Shown: piece by piece, positions 44,719 through 55,087 of the stretch
Position numbering within the stretch: the stretch's first letter is position 1
Layout of the letters: every line of letters starts with the position of its first letter
Source: Ardenticatenales bacterium
Lineage (GTDB): Bacteria; Chloroflexota; Anaerolineae; Epilineales; Epilineaceae
DNA: 64,000 bases
NCBI GenBank assembly: GCA_020853525.1
Contig: JADYYS010000056.1
Location: 62,001 to 126,000, forward strand
Direction: 5' to 3'
Notes under the pieces: model-generated
The model's input: the letters and a program-made list of their open reading frames with translations, nothing else
What the model was told of the DNA's origin: nothing
The model's database searches: none
Made by a program: the position numbers and the translations under genes

Positions 44719-46929
44719 ATGTCGGATGGATCGATGGGCGAATCGGCGGCCGGCCGGCCGCGTGATCGCCGCGCGCTCGTCCTGTTCGCCCTGGCGATTG
44801 CCGTCTACCTGATCACCCGCCTGTACGCCCTCGATCGCTTCCCGATTTTCTTCCATGCCGACGAGGCCTTCGGGCCGTTGACGGCCGCGAGCCTGCTGAC
44901 GAACGGCCTGAGCGACGCCTACCAGCGCCTGCTGCCCGTCTACTTCGAGCCGGCGCCCAACCGCTGGATGCCGATCGGCACGGTGTACGCCCACCTGCTG
45001 ACCGTCGCCCTGTTCGGCAAGAGCATCATCGCCACGCGCGCCACGACGGCCCTCGTCACCGCGGTCGGCGCGGCCGCCGTGGCATTGGCGCTGCGCGACG
45101 GCTTCCACGCGCGGCGCTGGTGGGCCGGCGCGCTCGTCCTCGGCGCGATGCCGACGTGGTTCCTCCACAGCCGCACCGGCTTCGAGGCGGCGATGATGAC
45201 CGCCGCGTTCGCCGTCTTCCTGTGGACGTACCTGCGTTACCGACGGGACGGCGGGCGCTTCTGGTCGTGCGCCGCCGTCACCGCCGGCGCGGCCACGTTC
45301 TACGCCTACTCCAACGGCCAGTCCCTGATGGCCGTCCTCGGCATCCTGCTGCTCCTCGTCGACGGGCGCTTCCACTGGTCCCAGCGGCGCGCCCTCGGGC
45401 CCGCCCTGGCGCTCGGCCTCGTCCTCCTCATCCCGTTCGCGCGCTTCCGCGTCGCGCATCCCGGCGCCGAGATCGAGCACCTGCGGGCGATCGACAGCTA
45501 CATCGTCGACCCCGCCGCGTCCGCAGGCGACAAGGCGCTCGGCTTCGCCCGGCGCTACGCCTTCGGCCTTCACCCGCGCTTCTGGTTCATCAGCCACGAC
45601 GTCGACAACCCCCTCCACTGGGCCGAGGAGCGCTGGCCGACGATCCGGCCGGCGCTCATGCTCGGCGGCAACCTCGACATCGAGCGCCATCGCTACCGCG
45701 GCCGCGGTCACATCGCGCTGTGGATGCTGCCGTTCTTGGTCGTCGGGCTCGTCGGTGCGCTCCGCCGCTGGCGGTCGCCGGCCCATCGCACCGTGCTCCT
45801 CGCCGTGCTGGCCACCCCCTTCGGCGCCGCGACGGCGGGCGTCGGCGTCACGCGCGTCCTGGCCTTCGTCGTGCCGGCGGCGGTACTGATCACGTTGGGG
45901 ATCGAAGCGGTCATCGACGTCGCCGGGCGATGGCTCGCGCGCGAGCGCGCGTCGACGCGGGGATGGGCGTCGTCGTTGGCCGTGCTGGCGGCGCGTTGGC
46001 GTTCCCGGGCGCCCGGCGTCGTGACCGGGTTGTGCTTCATCGCCCTCGCCGGCGCCAACGTCGAGCTGCTGACGACGGCGCTGCGCACCGGCGACCGGTG
46101 GTACGACGACTACGGTCTGTACGGAATGCAGTGGGGGGCCGCGCAGCTGTTCGACGACGTGATCCCGTCGCTGTTGGCGGCGGACCCGGACGCACAGGTG
46201 CTCGTGACCTCGGACTGGGCGAACGCCGCGGACCGCCTGCCCTACTTCTTCCTCGACTTCGAACAGACGCGCCGGGTCCGGTCCCGCAGCGTCTCGGATC
46301 CGCTCACGCGCCTGATCGAGCTGTCGGACGACGAGATCTGGATCGTCACGGATCACGAACTGGACGGCGTCCGCAAGAGCGGCAAGTTCGCCCCGCCCGA
46401 GATCGTGCGCACGCTGAACTGGCCGGACGGGCGGCCCGGCTTCCACGCCGTGCGGCTGCGCTACGCAGCGGGCGTCGACAAGGTGTTCGCCGCCGAGCGG
46501 GCCGAGCGGCGCAAGCTCGTCGAGGCTGCCGTCGTCCTCGACGGCCAGAACGTGGTCGTCCGCCACTCCGTGTCCGACATGGGCTCGCCGGCCGAGCTCT
46601 TCGACGGCGATCCGAGCACGTTGCTGCGCGGGATGGAGGCGAACCCGCTCATCATCGAGATGGCATTCCCGACGCCCCGCGCCTTGACCGGCATCGCCGC
46701 CCACTTCGCCCACATGCCGTTCACGTGGTCGGCCGACCTCTTCGCCCCGGACGCCGACGAACCGGTGACCTATGCGCAGACGGTGACCGACGTCCCGGAC
46801 GGCGACGCGCACGGGGACCTCGCATTCGATGCGGGGCCGGCCGCGGTGTCGCGGCTGAAGCTGACGATCCACCAGGACGACCTCGAGGACGAGGCGCACA
46901 TCCACGTGCGGGAGCTGACGCTACGCTGA
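44719..46929 (+). CDS. GT-C fold membrane glycosyltransferase (ArnT/PMT-like) with C-terminal discoidin-like domain
   Basis: The protein has 736 residues from ATG 44719 (GAGGAGGAG upstream). About ten to eleven membrane segments fill residues 18-460. The first loop carries HADEAFGPLTAASLL, matching the acidic catalytic D-E motif of polyprenyl-phosphate-sugar glycosyltransferases (PMT/GT39/GT83 type). The C-terminal region (about 610-736; SPAELFDGDPSTLLRG, LIIEMAFPTPRALTGIA) resembles an F5/8 type C sugar-binding domain. The enzyme would glycosylate a substrate on the outer face of the membrane. The 3' end overlaps the converging thiE by 9 nt. Confidence 0.82.
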   Translation: MSDGSMGESAAGRPRDRRALVLFALAIAVYLITRLYALDRFPIFFHADEAFGPLTAASLLTNGLSDAYQRLLPVYFEPAPNRWMPIGTVYAHLLTVALFGKSIIATRATTALVTAVGAAAVALALRDGFHARRWWAGALVLGAMPTWFLHSRTGFEAAMMTAAFAVFLWTYLRYRRDGGRFWSCAAVTAGAATFYAYSNGQSLMAVLGILLLLVDGRFHWSQRRALGPALALGLVLLIPFARFRVAHPGAEIEHLRAIDSYIVDPAASAGDKALGFARRYAFGLHPRFWFISHDVDNPLHWAEERWPTIRPALMLGGNLDIERHRYRGRGHIALWMLPFLVVGLVGALRRWRSPAHRTVLLAVLATPFGAATAGVGVTRVLAFVVPAAVLITLGIEAVIDVAGRWLARERASTRGWASSLAVLAARWRSRAPGVVTGLCFIALAGANVELLTTALRTGDRWYDDYGLYGMQWGAAQLFDDVIPSLLAADPDAQVLVTSDWANAADRLPYFFLDFEQTRRVRSRSVSDPLTRLIELSDDEIWIVTDHELDGVRKSGKFAPPEIVRTLNWPDGRPGFHAVRLRYAAGVDKVFAAERAERRKLVEAAVVLDGQNVVVRHSVSDMGSPAELFDGDPSTLLRGMEANPLIIEMAFPTPRALTGIAAHFAHMPFTWSADLFAPDADEPVTYAQTVTDVPDGDAHGDLAFDAGPAAVSRLKLTIHQDDLEDEAHIHVRELTLR

Positions 46930-47595
46930 CCAGCCTTCGATCAGCGCTGTCACCGTCGTCCTCGGATCCACCGCCCGCGCCACCGCTCCCATCACCGCGA
47001 CGCCCGCCGCCCCCGCCGCCCGGCACGCCGCGACGTCGTCGGGCGTCGTGATGCCGCCGAGCGCAAGGACGGGAATGTCGACAGCCTTCGCGATGGCTTC
47101 GAGTTCCGCGACGCCCAGCGCCGGTCCATACCCCGGCTTGCCGGCCGAGGCGAACACCGGGCTGAGCGTCGCATGGTCGGCGCCGGCCGCGGCGGCTCGT
47201 TCGGCCTCCCGACGGTCGTGCGCGCTCACGCCGACGAGCGCGTCCGGTCCGAGCGCCGCCCGCACCGCCGCAACGTCGCCGTCACGCGGCAGGTGCACGC
47301 CGTCGGCGGCGGATGCGCGGGCGATGCGCGCGGCGGCCACGGCGTCGGCAACGCCGGCGACGAGGATCGTCGCACCGAACGGCTTCGCCAGCGCCACGAT
47401 GTCGGCGACGAGGTCGGCCAAGTCCGCAGGTGCGAGGTCCTTCTCCCGCACGGCGAACCAGCGGCAGCCGCCCGCGAGGGCCGCCGCGACGACGGCGGGC
47501 AGCGGCAGGACCGAGGCGCGCCGATCGGTGACGACGAGCAGCGGGGGTGTCGGCAGCGGCGCAGTCGAACGACGGTGGGTCGGGCTACTTCGCAC
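46921..47595 (-). CDS. thiE: thiamine-phosphate synthase
   Basis: ThiE joins the pyrimidine pyrophosphate and thiazole phosphate to make thiamine monophosphate. The GTG at 47595 gives 224 residues and overlaps the end of the upstream membrane-protein gene by 11 nt; the conserved part begins LLVVTDRR. Typical elements are FAVREKDL (pyrophosphate contact), GVHLPRDGD, VGVSAHDRREAERA, DHATLSPVFASAGKPGYGPA and LGGITTPDDV. The TIM-barrel length is normal. Confidence 0.9.
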   Translation of the reverse strand: MRSSPTHRRSTAPLPTPPLLVVTDRRASVLPLPAVVAAALAGGCRWFAVREKDLAPADLADLVADIVALAKPFGATILVAGVADAVAAARIARASAADGVHLPRDGDVAAVRAALGPDALVGVSAHDRREAERAAAAGADHATLSPVFASAGKPGYGPALGVAELEAIAKAVDIPVLALGGITTPDDVAACRAAGAAGVAVMGAVARAVDPRTTVTALIEGWSA

Positions 47596-48433
47596 GGAAC
47601 GCGGCGGCCACCAAGTCCGGCGGAAAGTACCCGCCGACGCGCTGGCCCTCGGCATAGCGATAGACCGCGGCGGTGTAGATGCCCTGCAGCGCACCCTGGA
47701 CCAAGCCGATGAGGAGGATCGCCAGCACGAAGATCACGACGGCGGCGATGATCATCACCACCGACTCCGTGGCGGCGGCACCGATGATCGCGATCACGCC
47801 GACCGGGATCGCCACCAGATAGGCCAGCCCGAACACGAAGCCCATCCCGAGCCCGCCCGCCAGCTGTTCGCCCCAGGTCTGCTTGAGCAGCGCCGTGCTG
47901 CGCTTCACCGCGGCCATCGGGCCGAGGCCCTCGTTCACCAGGACGGGCACGACGAGTGCGGTCGCGATCGTCCAGCCCAGGCCGCCGAAGCGCGAGATCG
48001 TCTGTCCGGCGCGCCCGCCGCGATCGGCCAGCACCTTGAGCGCCACGCCGACGGTGGCCGCCATCGCGGCGTAGCCCAGGATGTGGGCGAGGTGACTGCT
48101 TGCGACGCGGAAGCCGTCCGACACGGTCGGATCGCCGCCGTCGAGGCGGATCATCGCAGCGCCGACGAGGGCCGAGTTGAAGTAGAAGATCACGACATAC
48201 TGCACGAGGTAGAACGCGAATAGGAAGAGGTAGCCGCCGATGCTGCGGTCGGCGTTGCGCTCCATCACCTGCTGCCCGAACCCGGTGATCCAGGCCGGCA
48301 CGAAGAAGCTGGCGGAGACGATGAGCGCCGCGATGCTCGAGACGATCGGAAAGACGAGCAGCTCCTTGTCGGCCCGCAGCACGGCGGCGCTGGCCTTGAC
48401 GAGCTGCCAGCTGTTGGTCAGACGTTGCATCAT
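47585..48433 (-). CDS. DUF6159-like integral membrane protein
   Basis: The 282-residue protein starts RLTNSWQLVKASAAVLRADKELLVFP, the pattern typical of DUF6159 membrane proteins, and has six hydrophobic segments. It ends with a soluble tail containing YFPPDLVAAAFR. Function is unknown. It lies between thiG and thiE on the same strand and overlaps thiE by 11 nt, so it may be co-expressed with thiamine synthesis and could conceivably be a transporter; that is inference from position only. Confidence 0.75.
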   Translation of the reverse strand: MMQRLTNSWQLVKASAAVLRADKELLVFPIVSSIAALIVSASFFVPAWITGFGQQVMERNADRSIGGYLFLFAFYLVQYVVIFYFNSALVGAAMIRLDGGDPTVSDGFRVASSHLAHILGYAAMAATVGVALKVLADRGGRAGQTISRFGGLGWTIATALVVPVLVNEGLGPMAAVKRSTALLKQTWGEQLAGGLGMGFVFGLAYLVAIPVGVIAIIGAAATESVVMIIAAVVIFVLAILLIGLVQGALQGIYTAAVYRYAEGQRVGGYFPPDLVAAAFRAK

Positions 48434-48506
48434 GGTGGGCCTCCTGGGCGGGGGTGCGGTTGTACGAGCCGCGCCAACAGTTTACGCCAAGGATTCGGAA
48501 TCATTC

Positions 48507-48530
48507 GTAGGGGCGACGCATGCGTCGCCC
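48507..48530. repeat. GTAGGGGC-family hairpin
   Basis: GTAGGGGC followed by the 20-bp palindrome GGGCGACGCATGCGTCGCCC (48511-48530). It lies between thiG and the DUF6159 gene. Only one GTAGGGGC end is kept; the right end lacks the terminal CTAC. Confidence 0.75.
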
Positions 48531-48586
48531 ACACGCCGCCCACACGCCGCCCACCCCGCGAATTCCCCAACGAACTCCCCAACAAC

Positions 48587-49672
<1,086 letters not shown>

Positions 49673-49804
49673 CTACCCTTGACGCGGAAGCACCGGCGCA
49701 GCAGCGAGACCGTTCTTCTTGGCCAGCTTGGCGGCCTTCTTTTCCTTGGCCGTCAGTGCCGGCTGCTTCTTGGCTTCTTTGGTGGTCGGCGTGGCTTTGC
49801 CCAT
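49673..49804 (-). CDS. small Lys/Ala-rich protein of unknown function
   Basis: This 43-residue frame starts at ATG 49804 with a GAGGAG ribosome site seven bases upstream. The product is strongly basic (TKEAKKQP, AKEKKAAKLAKK) and then has a hydrophobic, Pro-containing tail. I do not recognise it; short Lys-rich proteins of this kind can be nucleic-acid-binding or ribosome-associated. The frame lies 52 nt upstream of thiS on the same strand. The clear ribosome site argues that it is real. Confidence 0.55.
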   Translation of the reverse strand: MGKATPTTKEAKKQPALTAKEKKAAKLAKKNGLAAAPVLPRQG

Positions 49805-50004
49805 GGTTCTCTGCTCCTCGTGTGCACCGGTGAACGCGTGTGCGCATTGCAGCATAGCGCACTTTGGCGTGGCGCCATCATCGCGCACGATCGCCCGACG
49901 CCCCGGATCGATTGACACCCCGTCCCCCCCCTGGTAACGTCGTCGCGCCGGGTGGGGACCCGGCATCGCACGCATGACGACGTCGTTCGCGACAGGAGGT
50001 GGCT

Positions 50005-50727
50005 GTGGGCCGGGTGGCGGTTGTGACCGGAGGTACGCGCGGGATCGGGCGCGCGATCAGTGTGGCGTTGACGGAGGCCGGGCACACCGTGGCGGCCGTG
50101 TACCACGGCAACGATGCGGCCGCCGCCGCGTTCACGGCCGAGACCGGCATCGCGACGTACAAGTGGGACGTGGCGGACTACGAGGCCTGCCAGGCCGGCA
50201 TGGCGAAGGTCGCCGCCGACCTCGGACCGGTCGACATCGTTGTGAACAACGCCGGCATCACGCGCGACGGCACGTTGATGAAGATGTCGCACGACGACTG
50301 GGACCGCGTGATCGCCACAAACCTCGGCTCGTGCTTCAACATGGCCAAGGCCGCCTTCCCGGGGATGGTCGAGCGCAAGTTCGGCCGGATCGTGAACATC
50401 GGCTCGATCAACGGGCAGGCCGGGCAGTACGGGCAGGTGAACTACGCCGCCGCCAAGAGCGGCATTCACGGCTTCACGAAAGCGCTGGCCCAGGAGGGCG
50501 CGCGCCACGGGATCACCGTGAACGCGATCGCGCCGGGCTACATCGACACGGACATGGTGGCCGCCGTGCCGCCGCCCGTGCTCGAGAAGATCATCGCCAA
50601 GATCCCGGCCGGCCGCCTCGGCAAGGCCGAGGAGATCGCCCGCGGCGTCGTGTTCCTCGTGGCCGAGGACGCCGGCTTCGTCACCGGCGCCACGATGTCG
50701 ATCAACGGCGGGCAGCACATGTATTAG
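50005..50727 (+). CDS. phaB: acetoacetyl-CoA reductase (SDR family, PhaB-like)
   Basis: This 240-residue short-chain dehydrogenase has the NADPH motif TGGTRGIGRA, NNAG, a catalytic Ser in NIGSINGQAGQYGQ, and Tyr-x3-Lys in NYAAAKSG. The segments GQYGQVNYAAAK, HGFTKALAQEGARHG and INGGQHMY match PhaB better than FabG. PhaB reduces acetoacetyl-CoA to 3-hydroxybutyryl-CoA for polyhydroxybutyrate. No phaA or phaC is in the window, so FabG activity is the alternative. GTG 50005 has AGGAGGT with proper spacing; GTG 49999 would overlap it. Confidence 0.85.
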   Translation: MGRVAVVTGGTRGIGRAISVALTEAGHTVAAVYHGNDAAAAAFTAETGIATYKWDVADYEACQAGMAKVAADLGPVDIVVNNAGITRDGTLMKMSHDDWDRVIATNLGSCFNMAKAAFPGMVERKFGRIVNIGSINGQAGQYGQVNYAAAKSGIHGFTKALAQEGARHGITVNAIAPGYIDTDMVAAVPPPVLEKIIAKIPAGRLGKAEEIARGVVFLVAEDAGFVTGATMSINGGQHMY

Positions 50728-50731
50728 GGAC

Positions 50732-50766
50732 GGTCTACGGGGCAGGCACGGGGACCTGCCCCTACC
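50732..50766. repeat. degenerate GTAGGGGC-type hairpin after phaB
   Basis: TACGGGGCAGG and CCTGCCCCTA form a stem of about 11 bp around a G-rich loop, with the family's GCCCCTAC right end and one mismatch on the left. Its position just after the phaB stop suggests it may serve as a transcription end. Confidence 0.6.
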
Positions 50767-50844
50767 GGGCATCGCGGCGTGTGGGCCGGGGCATCGTCGT
50801 CGGCGTGCCGGCGCGACGTTGTCGCCAACGTGTCGCGCCCGCGC

Positions 50845-50873
50845 TTGTCGTCGCCGCTGCGTGTCGGTACGCT
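50845..50873 (+). promoter_or_regulatory. candidate promoter giving a leaderless recQ transcript
   Basis: TTGTCG (50845-50850) and TACGCT (50868-50873) are 17 nt apart, and the -10 ends 6 nt before ATG 50880. No Shine-Dalgarno sequence is present before the ATG. Confidence 0.4.
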
Positions 50874-50879
50874 CTGCGC

Positions 50880-52895
50880 ATGATCCAAGACCCGCTCGAC
50901 CTCGCCGCCGACACCACCATCGACCGCTCCGTCGACACTGCCGCCGCCGACCCGCGCGCGGTGCTGCGCCGTGTCTTCGGCTTCGCGGAGTTCCGCGGCC
51001 AGCAGCGGGCCGTCATCGACCGCGTCCTCGGCGGCGGCGACGCGCTCGTCGTCATGCCGACGGGCAGCGGGAAGTCGTTGTGCTACCAGCTGCCGGCGCT
51101 CGTGCGGCCGGGCATCACCGTCGTCGTCAGCCCGCTGATCGCGCTGATGACGGATCAGGTGACGGCGATGCGGGCGCTGGGCGTGCGCGCCGCGGCGCTG
51201 AACTCGTCGCTCGACCTCGGGGCGCAGCGCGGCGTCGAGGCCGCCGTGCGTGCGGGGCGGCTGGACCTCGTGTACGTGGCGCCCGAGCGGCTCGTCACGG
51301 AGGGATTCCTCGAACTGCTCTCGTCGACGAGCGTCGCGCTGTTCGCGATCGACGAGGCGCACTGCGTTTCGCAGTGGGGGCACGACTTTCGGCCGGAGTA
51401 CCTCCAGCTCGACGTCCTGGCCGACCGCTTCCCGGGCGTGCCGCGCATCGCGCTCACCGCCACGGCGGACGGGCCGACGCGGCGCGAGATCGTCCAGCGG
51501 CTGCGGCTGGCGGACGCAACCGTCTTCGTGGCCGGCTTCGACCGGCCGAACATCCGCTACCGGGTCTGGCTGAAGGACGATCCGTTCAAGCAGCTGCTGT
51601 CGTGCCTGAAGCGCGAGCACGTCGCGCCCGACGGCGGCATCGAGACCGGGATCGTGTACTGCCTGTCGCGCAAGAAGGTCGAGCAGACGGCCGAGCGGCT
51701 GAGCGCCGCCGGGATCGCGGCGCTGCCCTACCACGCCGGCCTGGACGCGGCCGATCGCGCGCTGCACCAACGGCACTTCACGCACGACGAGGTGCCGGTC
51801 ATCGTCGCCACCGTCGCGTTCGGGATGGGGATCGACAAGCCGGACGTGCGGTTCGTGTTCCACGTGGATCCGCCCAAGAGCTTGGAAGCCTACTACCAGG
51901 AGACCGGCCGCGCCGGCCGCGACGGCCTGCCCGCCACGGCGACGATGCTCTACGGCATGGCGGACATCGCCCGGCTGCGCTCGATGATCAGCGACGGCGA
52001 GGCGGACGAGGCGCGTCAGCGCGTGGAGCACCACAAGCTGAACGCGCTGCTGGGTTTTTGCGAGACCGCCCGCTGCCGCCGCCAGGTCCTTCTCGAGTAC
52101 TTCGGCGACGCCCCGGCCGAGCCGTGCGGCAACTGCGACACGTGCCTCGAGCCCGTCGACACCTGGGACGGCACCGTCGCGGCGCAGAAGGCGATGTCGG
52201 CCATCCTGCGCACCGGCCAGCGCTTCGGCCAGGCGCACGTCGTCGACGTGCTGCGCGGCGAGACGACCGAGAAGGTGGAGCGCTTCGGCCACGATCGGCT
52301 CCCGACGTTCGGCGTCGGCGCCGACCTCGACGTCCGCGGCTGGGCGTCCGTCATCCGCCAGCTCGTCGCTGGCGGCCTGATCAGCGTCGACGTCGAAGGC
52401 CACGGCAGCCTGCGGCTGACGGACGGCGCGGCAGCGGTGCTGCGCGGTCAGCAGTCGGTGACGCTGCGGCGGGACCCGGCGCCGCAGGCGGGGGCGGCGC
52501 GGCGGAATCGGTCGGCGGAGCGATCTCGGTCGCGGGCCGGCATCAGCGGCACCGGCGGCAGTGTGGTCGGCACCGGCCTCAGCACCGGCGGCGGGCTGTT
52601 CGACGACGACATCGACGCCCCCCAGGTCGACGAGGTGCTCTTCGCCGCGCTCCGCGCCTGTCGCCTCGGCCTCGCGCGTGAGCAGGCCGTGCCGCCGTAC
52701 GTGATCTTCCACGACAAGACGCTGCTCGCGATGGCCGCCCGGCGGCCGACGACGACGGCGGCGCTCGGCGGGATCTCGGGCGTCGGGGACGTGAAGCTGG
52801 CGCGGTATGGGGAGGCGTTTCTGGATGTGATCCGGGGGCATGTCGATGCCAGCGATGTCGGGGACGGCGGATCGGGCCTGAGCGACGTCGAGTGA
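50880..52895 (+). CDS. recQ: ATP-dependent DNA helicase RecQ
   Basis: This 3'-5' DNA helicase of recombination and repair has 671 residues. It has helicase motif I MPTGSGKSLCYQLPA, motif II DEAHCVSQWGHDFRPEY, motif VI YYQETGRAGRDG and the RecQ zinc-binding Cys set (CRRQVLLEYFG, CGNCDTCL). A winged-helix RQC region follows, then an HRDC domain at the C-terminus (LRACRLGLAREQAVPPYVIF). A Gly/Ser/Arg linker joins RQC and HRDC. The stop overlaps the next start (TGATG). Confidence 0.97.
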   Translation: MIQDPLDLAADTTIDRSVDTAAADPRAVLRRVFGFAEFRGQQRAVIDRVLGGGDALVVMPTGSGKSLCYQLPALVRPGITVVVSPLIALMTDQVTAMRALGVRAAALNSSLDLGAQRGVEAAVRAGRLDLVYVAPERLVTEGFLELLSSTSVALFAIDEAHCVSQWGHDFRPEYLQLDVLADRFPGVPRIALTATADGPTRREIVQRLRLADATVFVAGFDRPNIRYRVWLKDDPFKQLLSCLKREHVAPDGGIETGIVYCLSRKKVEQTAERLSAAGIAALPYHAGLDAADRALHQRHFTHDEVPVIVATVAFGMGIDKPDVRFVFHVDPPKSLEAYYQETGRAGRDGLPATATMLYGMADIARLRSMISDGEADEARQRVEHHKLNALLGFCETARCRRQVLLEYFGDAPAEPCGNCDTCLEPVDTWDGTVAAQKAMSAILRTGQRFGQAHVVDVLRGETTEKVERFGHDRLPTFGVGADLDVRGWASVIRQLVAGGLISVDVEGHGSLRLTDGAAAVLRGQQSVTLRRDPAPQAGAARRNRSAERSRSRAGISGTGGSVVGTGLSTGGGLFDDDIDAPQVDEVLFAALRACRLGLAREQAVPPYVIFHDKTLLAMAARRPTTTAALGGISGVGDVKLARYGEAFLDVIRGHVDASDVGDGGSGLSDVE

Positions 52896-55036
52896 TGATC
52901 GGTGATCTGCGTGCTCGACTGCGCGACCACTTCGAGGGATCTCGTGGCCCATCGCGCGCTGCGACTGTGTGGATCGCCGCCGCCCTCCTCTATCCCCTCG
53001 CCCTGACCTGGCTCTACTTCATCGCCCTGGCCGACGTACCGGCGCCGTGGCCCCAGCTGGCCTACGGCCTTGGCAAGGCCGTCCAGTTCGGACCGGCGCT
53101 GTGGTGGCTCGCCCGCGTCCGCCCCGACCTCCTCCGCCCCCGCGACCGAACCACGCGCCGCGACCTGGCGGTGGGCGCCGCGTTCGGCGCCGTCGTCGCC
53201 CTGGCGCTGTTCGCCGTCTACACCGGCCGCCCGTTCGACCTCCTCGGCCCGTCCGGCCACGCCGCCTTCGCCGCCGCCGCGTCCGACAAGGCCGCTACGC
53301 TCGGGATCGCCTCGCCCGTCCGGTTCCTCGTCCTCGGCCTGTTCTACGCCCTCCTCCACAGCGGCCTCGAGGAGGCGTACTGGCGCGGCCTCGTCTTCAC
53401 CGCCGTCCGCGACCGCACGCGCGCCCGGACAGCCGTCTGGGTGTCGAGCGTCGCGTTCACCCTGCACCACATCGTCCTCGTCACGACGCTTCTCCCCGGC
53501 CAACTCCCGCTCGCGCTCCTACTGGCGGCCTGCGTCGGCATCGGCGGCGCGGCGTGGAGCGTCCAGCGATCCGTCACGCGGTCCCTCCTGGGGGCGTGGC
53601 TGGGGCACGGGATCGTCGACGCGGCGATCTTCGCGGTGGGGGGGTGGGTGTTGTTCGGGGGCGGTGCGGGCGGGGGGCCGTCGTCGATGGCGGGGATGCG
53701 ATCGACGACGACGCGGGCGATCACGTGGGCGTCGCCGTATCCGTCGGCGACACGGGTGCCGATCACGCCGCCGTCACCGCACCCGTTCACGACGCGGACG
53801 CCCCAGCCGACGATGACGCCGCGTGCGACGGTGGATCCGGCGGTGCCTCTGCCGGTGGCGATGTCGTTGGACGAGGCACGGGGGCGGGTGATGTCGTGGC
53901 TGGACTCGGATCACGCGCCGCGGATCATTTCGGCGGACTACGTGCCGGCGACGGCGGTGGCCTTCGAGCGTGACCACGTCGGGGCGTTCGTCGTCGACGA
54001 TTATTACGGGGGCTGGTGGGAGGATCAGCGTCTGGAGAGGCTTCCAACGACGCTCGTACGCGTCGTCGCCGACGCCGAGCTGCTTGATCTACGTCTAAGC
54101 CTGCGGCGGCCTGATCTCGACACGCCGCTGTTCGACGACCCGAACGCAGACCCGGACAGCGAGCGGTGCCGGATCGTGGCGTGGTTCGATGCACTCTCCG
54201 GTGAGCGTCTCGGGGTGTCATGGATCGATCGGCCCGGCGATGACGTCCAACCCCTGAATCCGGCGGAGCCGACGGCCGCGATCACCTTCTTCGTCACCGC
54301 GCCGCCACAAACGGCCACGCCGATCCCGGCGCTTGCCGCGGCACCGACGCCGGCACCGACCCCCCTCGGCGCGCCTGTTGGGGCCGACAATGTCCCGCTG
54401 GCCCTGCGCGACGTGCTCACCGCATACCCGCTCCTGCCCGGCAGCACGTGGACGTGGGACTCGACGTCCTGGGAGTACTTCACGACGTGGTCGCGTTGGC
54501 GGACGTCGGAGACGGTGACCGGTGCATGGCGGTTGGACGATCGGCGGATCGTCGTTCGGTCCGTAGTCGGACCGAAAGTCGTCAAGCTTACGCGTTCAAT
54601 CGGTCCGCCGCTCGACGCGCACGTAGTGCCGCTCGAGAGGTGGCGGACGGTCGATGCGGATGGCCTCATTTCCGTCGCGACCGCGCCGGGCGCAGATCAC
54701 CCGCTACTGGACGACCGCTCGCGCCGCCTCGTCGCTGAAGAGTCAGGGGGTTTTGGCTTGCCGATCGAGGCGCTCGGCTTCGCCCACGAAGGCGGATCAG
54801 CGGCGTGGGGCTTACTGGCGGCACTGTCTACGGACCGCTTCACGATCACGACACCCTCGGGGCGCTTCGACGACTGCGGCGTGATCGAGATCACAACGAG
54901 CGCCGGCTCCGGATCCTTCCGCGCGATCTGCCCAGGTGTCGGCTACGTCGAGACGGACACGTGGGTGAATCACCATGCGTACGGCTGGCAGACGGTGTCG
55001 CAGCTCGTCTCGTACGACGTCGTCCTGCCGCGCTAA
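52895..55036 (+). CDS. CPBP-family intramembrane protease fused to an extracytoplasmic domain
   Basis: The product has 713 residues from ATG 52895 (a GTG one codon earlier is possible). The first 260 residues have about seven membrane segments and the CPBP/Abi motifs: EEAYWRG (EExxxR), FTLHH and LGHGIVDA. CPBP proteins include Rce1-like CAAX proteases and bacteriocin-immunity proteins. A Thr/Pro/Ser linker (about 275-320) leads to a soluble part. That part has a domain with DEARGRVMSWLDSDHAPRI, a second Pro/Thr linker (about 465-490), and a C-terminal domain with LLPGSTWTWDSTSW and VGYVETDTWVNHHAYGW, a pattern I associate with secreted Chloroflexota lipoproteins. The fusion is unusual. The gene overlaps recQ by one base. 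Confidence 0.8.
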   Translation: MIGDLRARLRDHFEGSRGPSRAATVWIAAALLYPLALTWLYFIALADVPAPWPQLAYGLGKAVQFGPALWWLARVRPDLLRPRDRTTRRDLAVGAAFGAVVALALFAVYTGRPFDLLGPSGHAAFAAAASDKAATLGIASPVRFLVLGLFYALLHSGLEEAYWRGLVFTAVRDRTRARTAVWVSSVAFTLHHIVLVTTLLPGQLPLALLLAACVGIGGAAWSVQRSVTRSLLGAWLGHGIVDAAIFAVGGWVLFGGGAGGGPSSMAGMRSTTTRAITWASPYPSATRVPITPPSPHPFTTRTPQPTMTPRATVDPAVPLPVAMSLDEARGRVMSWLDSDHAPRIISADYVPATAVAFERDHVGAFVVDDYYGGWWEDQRLERLPTTLVRVVADAELLDLRLSLRRPDLDTPLFDDPNADPDSERCRIVAWFDALSGERLGVSWIDRPGDDVQPLNPAEPTAAITFFVTAPPQTATPIPALAAAPTPAPTPLGAPVGADNVPLALRDVLTAYPLLPGSTWTWDSTSWEYFTTWSRWRTSETVTGAWRLDDRRIVVRSVVGPKVVKLTRSIGPPLDAHVVPLERWRTVDADGLISVATAPGADHPLLDDRSRRLVAEESGGFGLPIEALGFAHEGGSAAWGLLAALSTDRFTITTPSGRFDDCGVIEITTSAGSGSFRAICPGVGYVETDTWVNHHAYGWQTVSQLVSYDVVLPR

Positions 55037-55087
55037 GCAGAACGGGCGAGCATCGCTTAACCGTACGGCCTAAGGCCCTCTCCCCCC

